DNA of 64,000 nucleotides from Paenibacillus sp. 1001270B_150601_E10. GTDB taxonomy: Bacteria; Bacillota; Bacilli; Paenibacillales; Paenibacillaceae. This document shows positions 58,212 through 64,000 of this stretch, one piece after another. Positions within the stretch are counted from its first letter, which is position 1; every line of letters starts with the position of its first letter. Made by a program: the position numbers and the translations under genes. A model generated the notes under the pieces. That model was not told the origin of the DNA and ran no database searches. It saw only the letters and a list, made by a program, of their open reading frames with translations. The stretch is taken from the NCBI RefSeq assembly GCF_015558675.1, contig NZ_JADMOL010000003.1:257406-321405 (forward strand), in the 5' to 3' direction.

Positions 58212-59993
58212 ATGAGATCAAACAAAGAACAACTGGAACGTGCCATTCGCGCAGCAAGCAAGCGTCAAGCTGCTGAGCTGGTTATTCGCAACGCCAAGAT
58301 CGTTGACGTCTTTAATCTAGAGATCCTGTCAGGCGATGTCGCGATTACAGATGGACGTATCGTAGGGATCGGATCTTATGAGGGAGAACAGATAATCGAT
58401 GCGGGCGGCAAATATTTGGCCCCTGCCTTCATAGATGCCCATGTCCACATTGAGTCTTCCATGGTCACTCCAGCAGAATTCGCTAGAGCGGTACTGCCGC
58501 ATGGCGTCACGACTGTAATTACGGATCCCCATGAGATTGCCAATGTAAGCGGCGAACGGGGCATTCAATATATGCTCGATGCATCAGAGGAACTGCCTCT
58601 TGATGTGCGCGTCATGCTTCCTTCCTGCGTGCCGGCTACGCCTTTTGAGCATGCAGGTGCGGTGCTCGGGGCAGATAAGCTTAAGCCTTTTTACAACCAT
58701 CCTCGCGTGCTTGGCCTAGCAGAGGTCATGGACTATCCATCCGTTGCAAATGGAGAGGACGATATGATGAACAAGCTTGTTGATGCCTCGCTTCATCGTG
58801 GGCAGATTGACGGCCACGGTGCTGGACTGGACGGAGAAGCTATTAATGTGTATCGCACGGCTGGAATCGTAACGGACCATGAATGCGTGAATGCGGAGGA
58901 AGCAAAGGAACGACTACGAAGAGGCATGTATCTTATGCTGCGCGAGGGGTCTGTCGCGAAGGATGTCAAAGCCTTGCTGCCAGCCGTTACCCCTCACAAT
59001 GCACGTCGCTGCATGTTCTGTACCGATGACAAGCACTTGGATGAGCTGCTTGATGAGGGCAGCGTGGACCACAACGTTCGACTGGCGGTTGCAGAAGGAC
59101 TCGATCCGCTGATGGCCATTCAGATGGCATCCTTGAATGCAGCAGAATGCTTTGGCATGAAGCATAAGGGCGCGGTAGCCCCAGGCTATGATGCTGATCT
59201 GCTTCTGCTGGACGACTTGGAGCAGCTTCATGTTCGCCAAGTGTATCGCTTGGGTGAATTGATTGCAGAGGATGGCAAGTATGTAGGGCCAGAGCTCCAT
59301 ATTGTTGCACCGCCGAAGGAGCTGCTTCAATCTGTAGTACTTCCACATCTTGAAGCTTCCGATCTTCATATTCCGTTAAAAGGGGAACATCGCGGGAACG
59401 GAATTGTTGAAGCATGCTGCCACGTGATTGGAATCATTCCGAACAGCTTAATCACCAAGCATCAGCTTGAATGGGTACAGGTAGAGCATGAACGCTTTGT
59501 ACCATCTCTGTCCTCTGACCTATTAAAAATGGCGGTGCTTGAGCGTCATCATCACACCAATCATATCGGTCTCGGCATTGTTCATGGATTCGGGATGAAG
59601 CGTGGCGCCATTGCTTCGACAGTTGCCCATGATTCGCATAATCTTGTCGTCGCAGGGACGAATGATGAAGATATGCTGGTGGCGATCGAGGCCTTGAAGC
59701 AATCAGGAGGAGGTCTTGCCATTGCATGTGGCGGCAAGCTGCTCGCAACGGTCAACCTTACCATATCCGGCCTTCTATCTGCCGAGCGATATGAACGTGT
59801 GCTTGAGCAGTTGGACAAGCTGCATCAAGCCTTGAAGGAGATTGGCGTTTCCGAGGCGTTTCATCCATTCGTAACGTTATCCTTCTTGTGCCTGCCCGTT
59901 ATCCCAGAGCTGAAGCTCACGGACATGGGGCTATTCGACTTCAGCACGTTCTCTCATATTCCGCTTCAAGTTGAAGAAGGAGAAAAGAAATAA
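58212..59993 (+). CDS. ade: Adenine deaminase
   Basis: A 593-residue amidohydrolase-fold enzyme of the Ade family, turning adenine into hypoxanthine and ammonia for purine salvage. Metal ligands are in DAHVHIESSMVTP (about 73-85) and the TDPHEIANV block; RCMFCTDDKHLDEL and the C-terminal HDSHNLVVAGTNDEDM are also typical of adenine deaminases. GGGGAGAGG precedes the ATG. A guanine-class riboswitch in the leader should shut the gene off when guanine or hypoxanthine, the reaction product, is abundant. It is followed by a terminator. Very secure call. Confidence 0.95.
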   Translation: MRSNKEQLERAIRAASKRQAAELVIRNAKIVDVFNLEILSGDVAITDGRIVGIGSYEGEQIIDAGGKYLAPAFIDAHVHIESSMVTPAEFARAVLPHGVTTVITDPHEIANVSGERGIQYMLDASEELPLDVRVMLPSCVPATPFEHAGAVLGADKLKPFYNHPRVLGLAEVMDYPSVANGEDDMMNKLVDASLHRGQIDGHGAGLDGEAINVYRTAGIVTDHECVNAEEAKERLRRGMYLMLREGSVAKDVKALLPAVTPHNARRCMFCTDDKHLDELLDEGSVDHNVRLAVAEGLDPLMAIQMASLNAAECFGMKHKGAVAPGYDADLLLLDDLEQLHVRQVYRLGELIAEDGKYVGPELHIVAPPKELLQSVVLPHLEASDLHIPLKGEHRGNGIVEACCHVIGIIPNSLITKHQLEWVQVEHERFVPSLSSDLLKMAVLERHHHTNHIGLGIVHGFGMKRGAIASTVAHDSHNLVVAGTNDEDMLVAIEALKQSGGGLAIACGGKLLATVNLTISGLLSAERYERVLEQLDKLHQALKEIGVSEAFHPFVTLSFLCLPVIPELKLTDMGLFDFSTFSHIPLQVEEGEKK

Positions 59994-60046
59994 TTCGCCC
60001 ACTATCCTGTTTCGAATCGATGATAAATGAACAGGCATATACACAT

Positions 60047-60089
60047 AACCGCAAACGGCGTGGGATAACCATCGTCTTTGCGGTTTTTA
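60047..60089 (+). terminator. Terminator of ade
   Basis: AACCGCAAACG pairs with CGTcTTTGCGGTT (one bulged base; 60047-60057 with 60073-60085), followed by TTTTTAT. Confidence 0.85.
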
Positions 60090-60097
60090 TGTTCACC

Positions 60098-60239
60098 TTA
60101 TTCACGACCTATCCACTATTCACAGAGTTATCCTCGTTATGAACACCTCAAATCGAATAATAGCCTTCTTTTTGATTTAAAATATATTATTCACATGTGG
60201 ATAATGAGATATTGCCCTGCTCTACCGATCTTGTCCACA
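60098..60239. other. Cluster of DnaA-box-like sites
   Basis: Seven 9-mers close to TTATCCACA occur in 142 bases of noncoding DNA: TTATTCACG (60098), CTATCCACT (60109), CTATTCACA (60116), TTATCCTCG (60128), TTATTCACA (60187), a perfect inverted TGTGGATAA (60196) and TTGTCCACA (60231). The last three are perfect or one mismatch; the first four have two. An AT-rich stretch (60153-60190) lies between. It may titrate DnaA or act as a control element; no origin genes are near. Confidence 0.5.
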
Positions 60240-60388
60240 AGTTATCACCTATTTTGCGCTCCAACGTTCATTCCATCCAAGCTCTATACAAACTGGCACT
60301 GCTCTCGTATGAATTAAGTCTCTTTCACACATGCTAAACGGAGCATACATTCATACCTTGTCCAACGCAGAACTCGAGGGGGAGCAGC

Positions 60389-62539
60389 ATGAAGAATATA
60401 TGGAACATTTATCGAACCGATCTGAAGAGAATTATGACCAACTTCCCGGCAGCCGTCATTATTGGCGGTCTTATCGTGCTCCCCTCTTTATATGCTTGGT
60501 TCAACATCGTAGCCTCATGGGATCCATACTCCAATACAAAAGGAATACAGATCGCCGTTGTGAATCAAGATGCAGGCACAACACTGATGGACCAGCCCAT
60601 TAATGTAGGGAAAGAGATTATTGACGCTTTGAAAGACAACCATGACCTTGGCTGGACCTTCGTTGATGAAGAAGAAGCAATGCGAGGCGTAAAGCATGGC
60701 GATTACTATGCCAGCATCCTCATTCCAAAGGATATGTCTGCTCGAATCGGAACAATCTTATCGGCCAATCCCCAGAAGGCCATTATTGTCTATGTTGTTA
60801 ATGAAAAAATCAATGCCATTGCACCTAAAATTACAGACAAAGGTGCGACGACCATCATTCAGCAGGTTAGCTCCCAGTTTGTGGAGACTGCGAATGGCAC
60901 CATCTTTAACATCTTTCATGCTATTGGCCTTGAGATCGAGCAGAATCTCCCCTCCATCATAAAAGTGAGAGATCTGATTCTTAAGCTTGATCAGCACTTT
61001 CCAGAGTTAAGCCAATCGGTACAGGTGACCCTCGTCGATGTCGAGAAAGCGGGCAAAATGATCGCAGATGCAAAAAAAAGCCTTCCGATCGTGGCTGACG
61101 TTGCTCAAAAAGGGAAAGACGTTGCGTCAAAAGTATCGAATGTGCTGGGCTATGGGGAAAGTGGACTCCTCAGCATGGCGCCGCTTGTGAAGCAGGACCT
61201 TGCCAATGTATCAACAATTGCGGATTCGGTGCATCAAACTGCCGCTGCGCTACAATCAGCTGCGCAGGAGCCTTCTGCAGGCATTGCACTGCTGAGCCGA
61301 ACGGAGCAGAGGCTTGCAGTCGCTTCAACGATCACGGACCGATTGATCGCATGGCATCAGAAGCTTCAGGCGTTCCTGCCTGCTGGACTTCTCAATCGTA
61401 AGCTCGAGCGATTGACCGCCATTCAGAAGCGGTTCAACAATCAGATGTCTATCATAGGGACACTTCGCAGTGCGCTCAAGAATGGAGAGGGTGCGGCACA
61501 GGATTTGCTTGATCGGCTGGACGCATCCGCTGTAGAGACGGCTTCGATTGCAGGTGAGCTTGCCGATCGATTCGATGCCGATATCGTCCCAGCGGTGCAG
61601 GATAAGCTTGCTAAAGCCAAGCATACCGCAGATCAGGTCACACAGGTATTGAATACAGGACTGCAGGATCTTCCTGATGTAAACAAGCTATTGGAGGACG
61701 CCTCCAAGGTGACGCCGATTGCAGGCAAGGAGCTTCGCCAGATTCAAACGGAGCTGCCCACCATTCAGCAGAAGATCCACAAGATCGCTAATGATATCAG
61801 GGATCTGGAAAGCAAGGGGAATATCAACGAGGTTCTCGATCTGCTGCTGCACGATGTGCAGAAGGAAAGCCAGTTTTTTGCCGAGCCTGTTCAGCTAAAG
61901 GAAAAGAAGCTGTATCCCATTCCAAACTACGGGTCAGCGATGACGCCTTTTTATACGATCCTGTCTTTATGGGTAGGGGCTTTATTGCTTGTCTCGCTAT
62001 TGACGGTAGATGTTCATGAGGAAGGCGTATCGTACAAGGATCACGAGGTGTACTTTGGGCGCTACTTCACTTTTTTAACCTGCGCTCTTCTCCAGACTCT
62101 GTTCTGTACATTAGGAGATTTGTATATCCTGCGCACCTTTGCCGTAGACAAGCTGTGGTTCGTCCTGTTCGGCCTATACAGCAGCGCTGTTTTTATGCTG
62201 ATCGTGTATTCACTCGTCTCCGTGTTCGGCAACGTAGGGAAAGCCATTGCCATCGTGATGCTTGTGCTCCAGGTGGCAGGCTCAGGAGGAACCTTTCCGA
62301 TTCAACTGCTCCCTGCCTTTTTTCAAAGACTATATCCCTTTCTGCCGTTCAGCTATTCCATTAGCCTGCTCCGCGAGGCGACAGGCGGCATGCTGTGGGA
62401 TATTGTTTATCGCGATCTTCTAAGGCTCTTCATCTTTGCTGCGCTTGCGATGCTGCTTGGACTTGTTCTCAAATCGCCGATCAACCGAGGGTCGGCCAAA
62501 TTGGTTAAGCGGGCGCGCGAAAGTCATATTATTCATTAG
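60389..62539 (+). CDS. YhgE/Pip domain membrane protein
   Basis: A 716-residue protein of the YhgE/Pip (ABC-2 type) family. One span lies near residues 19-40 (FPAAVIIGGLIVLPSLYAWF), then a long extracytoplasmic helical domain of about 480 residues with heptad-like Leu/Ala/Lys/Gln patterns, then five spans (about 528-700). NIVASWDPYSNTKGIQIAVVNQD is split at the start of the outer domain. Family members include the phage receptor Pip and the type VII secretion component YueB. Here no ESX genes are near, so the role (secretion, export or phage receptor) is open. GGGGGAG precedes the ATG by 4 bases. Confidence 0.88.
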   Translation: MKNIWNIYRTDLKRIMTNFPAAVIIGGLIVLPSLYAWFNIVASWDPYSNTKGIQIAVVNQDAGTTLMDQPINVGKEIIDALKDNHDLGWTFVDEEEAMRGVKHGDYYASILIPKDMSARIGTILSANPQKAIIVYVVNEKINAIAPKITDKGATTIIQQVSSQFVETANGTIFNIFHAIGLEIEQNLPSIIKVRDLILKLDQHFPELSQSVQVTLVDVEKAGKMIADAKKSLPIVADVAQKGKDVASKVSNVLGYGESGLLSMAPLVKQDLANVSTIADSVHQTAAALQSAAQEPSAGIALLSRTEQRLAVASTITDRLIAWHQKLQAFLPAGLLNRKLERLTAIQKRFNNQMSIIGTLRSALKNGEGAAQDLLDRLDASAVETASIAGELADRFDADIVPAVQDKLAKAKHTADQVTQVLNTGLQDLPDVNKLLEDASKVTPIAGKELRQIQTELPTIQQKIHKIANDIRDLESKGNINEVLDLLLHDVQKESQFFAEPVQLKEKKLYPIPNYGSAMTPFYTILSLWVGALLLVSLLTVDVHEEGVSYKDHEVYFGRYFTFLTCALLQTLFCTLGDLYILRTFAVDKLWFVLFGLYSSAVFMLIVYSLVSVFGNVGKAIAIVMLVLQVAGSGGTFPIQLLPAFFQRLYPFLPFSYSISLLREATGGMLWDIVYRDLLRLFIFAALAMLLGLVLKSPINRGSAKLVKRARESHIIH

Positions 62540-62589
62540 CAACACTTATGGCAGTAAGAGAAAAAACCATATATAACAAACTTAACTCT

Positions 62590-62716
62590 TTAATAAGGGC
62601 AGCACGCTGTCGCGAGGCGCATTCAAAGGACATGGATATGCTCGGTTACTAGCGGAACGACCATAGGCAACTGAGCAAGCGCACATCTCATACCTCTAAG
62701 CGACTGCCCTTGTTAA
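62590..62716. repeat. Palindromic structured element after the YhgE/Pip gene
   Basis: Three nested inverted repeats span 127 bp: TTAATAAGGGCAG with CTGCCCTTGTTAA (12 of 13), CGC-GAGG with CCTC-(TAA)-GCG, and GCTCGGTT with AACTGAGC around a 20-base centre. It lies between converging YhgE and Dph6-like genes. It may be a double terminator, a decayed mobile palindrome or a small RNA; only one copy is visible in this window. Confidence 0.6.
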
Positions 62717-62721
62717 TATTG

Positions 62722-63429
62722 TTATGACAGCATCAAGTCGACATAGCAATTGCGTCCGTCAGACGTTACTTTACCCTTTGTAAGCTGCACACTCTCCGTG
62801 AACATCGGGCCATCCATACAGAAGGTATGGAATTCGCCATACTCCGCACAGCGATCTACCTGAGGGGGAAGCGTATCAAGCAGCTCGCTTGTGATCTCCT
62901 GTCCCAAATACGAAGCATCAAGCCTTGTCGTATCTACAGCAACAATGACGGTGCGATACCCAAGATCCAAGAATTGCTCCAGAATATGCTCTGGATGGTC
63001 GCCCCAGAGTGGGTAAATACCGGTAACTCCGTACTTCTCATTTAGTTGGTCTCTGTAGCTCTTTACATCCTCCAGATGGATGTCTCCGTACATCACACAA
63101 TCAATCCCCTGCTCCTTCAAGCGCGAGTAGCACTTGCCCACCTGGCGATCGTAGTCAGCATAAGAATGCCCTCTCGGCTGGTACAGCCAAATGACCTCTA
63201 GCGGGAGCCGAAGTGCCTTCGCTTGTGCCTGCATGACCTCAAGTCGAATGCCATGAGCCGTTGATCGATGCGTATTGGCATTAAAGGTTGTCATTAACCC
63301 TACAGCCTCATACTGATCCCGATAGGCTTCATCATGCCGCAAGCGATACAAGGCAAGCGTAGCATCCTTTCCGCCTGAGGTCGCAATCATGACACGCTTT
63401 TTGGCATGCTGGTGTTTTCTAGGTTCCAT
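62722..63429 (-). CDS. Dph6-related ATP pyrophosphatase (PP-loop) protein
   Basis: About 235 residues from the ATG at 63429, with AAGGAGAG upstream; the frame opens at 63462. The PP-loop SGGKDATLALYRL (about 18-30) and the C-terminal GEFHTFCMDGPMF block match the Dph6/MJ0570 family. Eukaryotic and archaeal members amidate diphthine; bacteria lack diphthamide, so the bacterial relatives probably amidate or otherwise modify another molecule. GHSYADYDRQV and GIDCVMYGDIHLEDV are family-specific. Single gene with a terminator on each side. Confidence 0.85.
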   Translation of the reverse strand: MEPRKHQHAKKRVMIATSGGKDATLALYRLRHDEAYRDQYEAVGLMTTFNANTHRSTAHGIRLEVMQAQAKALRLPLEVIWLYQPRGHSYADYDRQVGKCYSRLKEQGIDCVMYGDIHLEDVKSYRDQLNEKYGVTGIYPLWGDHPEHILEQFLDLGYRTVIVAVDTTRLDASYLGQEITSELLDTLPPQVDRCAEYGEFHTFCMDGPMFTESVQLTKGKVTSDGRNCYVDLMLS

Positions 63430-63504
63430 ATGATGATTTCTCTCCTTACAAGTTAGCGTCACGATTCACAATGCTAGGAGCCATTATATCATCACCAGCA
63501 GACA

Positions 63505-63569
63505 AGCAAAAAGGAATGCTCTGCAGTCGATCATTTCTAACCTGATCCTGCAACAGCATTCCTTTGCTT
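63505..63569. terminator. Bidirectional terminator between Dph6-like and deacetylase genes
   Basis: AGCAAAAAGGAATGCT (63505-63520) pairs with AGCATTCCTTTGCTT (63555-63569), with an inner CTGCA/TGCA stem; T-runs flank the stem on both strands. Confidence 0.8.
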
Positions 63570-63660
63570 GTTTATAATGTGTTAGGCTCCACTCCTCCAA
63601 TCCCGAGCAATACAGCCTAATGCTCCTTACGACCAGCAGAATGGTAAATTAGGCTGCGTC

Positions 63661-64000
63661 TTACTTTCGTCCCAAAAGCTCAGGAATGGTAACCAGCTCA
63701 ATGCCTTGATCTCTCAGCTGCTTGATCATGCGAGGTAACGCCTCCACGGTACCTGTCAGATCCTCACCTGTTCCGCCAGCTCCATGCTGAAGCACGATCG
63801 ATCCGGATCCGATATGACTCATGACATTGGAGACCACTTGATCGGCGTTGAGACCTTTCCAATCCAGCGAATCCACGTTCCAGTTGACGATTAACAATCC
63901 CTGGCTGGCCAGCCACTTTACTTGCTCTTCGCTTACGTTGCCATAAGGCGGGCGAATAATCGTCATCGTTTGACCGGTAATATCCTTAATTGTCTGCTGC
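63661..64000 (-). CDS. Polysaccharide deacetylase, NodB domain (5' end beyond window)
   Basis: The last 113 or so residues of a CE4 deacetylase. Motif 3 is RPPYGN, motif 4 NWNVDSLDWKG with the catalytic-site Asp and Trp, and motif 5 IVLQHGAGG with the catalytic His. The end, VTIPELLGRK, is typical. Such enzymes remove N-acetyl groups from peptidoglycan or chitin, often outside the cell. Motifs 1 and 2 and any signal peptide lie to the right of the window. The frame is open to position 64000. Confidence 0.9.
   Translation of the reverse strand, partial: QQTIKDITGQTMTIIRPPYGNVSEEQVKWLASQGLLIVNWNVDSLDWKGLNADQVVSNVMSHIGSGSIVLQHGAGGTGEDLTGTVEALPRMIKQLRDQGIELVTIPELLGRK

Noticed and set aside
1..64000. 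CRISPR arrays, tRNA, rRNA, insertion sequences or prophage genes
   Set aside because: No regularly spaced repeats, cloverleaf sequences, transposases or phage structural genes were seen.

Overview
The window is bacterial DNA of about 48-50% GC with strong Shine-Dalgarno sites, sigma-A type promoters, Gram-positive lipoprotein and secretion signals, a TRAP (mtrB)-type trp leader, purine riboswitches and SwrC-like and YhgE/Pip proteins. This points to a Bacillota member, most likely Paenibacillus or a close relative. The genus is inferred from gene content; no rRNA or tRNA is present to confirm it. I see no phage, insertion sequence or CRISPR array.

Left part (1-16 kb, almost all on the minus strand). 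An operon encodes a divergent HemB-like protein, a GT4 glycosyltransferase and a PTS EIIC permease that runs off the left edge. Next is a fused anthranilate synthase TrpE-TrpG behind an 11-triplet TRAP-binding leader. Then come an operon of U32 Fe-S protein, class III aminotransferase and UbiA prenyltransferase behind an Fnr/Crp-like box, an ECF module (EcfA1-EcfA2-EcfT), and a Gx transporter/NusG-domain-II pair divergent from the ApbE flavin transferase. The ECF, Gx, NusG_II and ApbE set resembles flavin-based extracellular electron transfer loci.

Middle part (16-35 kb). This is mostly single genes: VTT membrane protein, dGTPase, GH20 hexosaminidase, MFS pumps, YnfA, an FNT channel with an Fnr-like box at about -41.5, a tandem pair of unknown beta-rich proteins, an FAD dehydrogenase behind a guanine-class riboswitch with ON-type geometry, a YjiH transporter, an ASCH protein, a GNAT, and a divergent NCS2 permease/Rieske oxygenase pair.

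Right part (35-64 kb). CcdC, HrpB helicase, a modular secreted metalloprotease, an S9 peptidase divergent from an ArsR-type regulator, a MenA-like prenyltransferase, a DUF2087/GIY-YIG pair, an APC permease, an AzgA-type purine permease beside an Rrf2 regulator, an RND pump divergent from its TetR regulator, a copper-amine-oxidase-like wall protein, a TauE/DUF1634 pair, adenine deaminase behind a guanine riboswitch with OFF-type geometry, a cluster of DnaA-box-like sites, a YhgE/Pip protein, a Dph6-like ATPase and a polysaccharide deacetylase cut by the right edge.

Two themes recur. The first is anaerobic/redox and quinone biology: three Fnr-like boxes, two UbiA prenyltransferases, ApbE/NusG_II/Gx and FNT. 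The second is purine handling: two guanine-class riboswitches, ade and two NCS2 permeases, with YjiH and the Rieske enzyme as possible members. The strongest regulatory finds are the TRAP leader on a fused trpE(G) gene and the opposite predicted outputs of the two guanine riboswitches.
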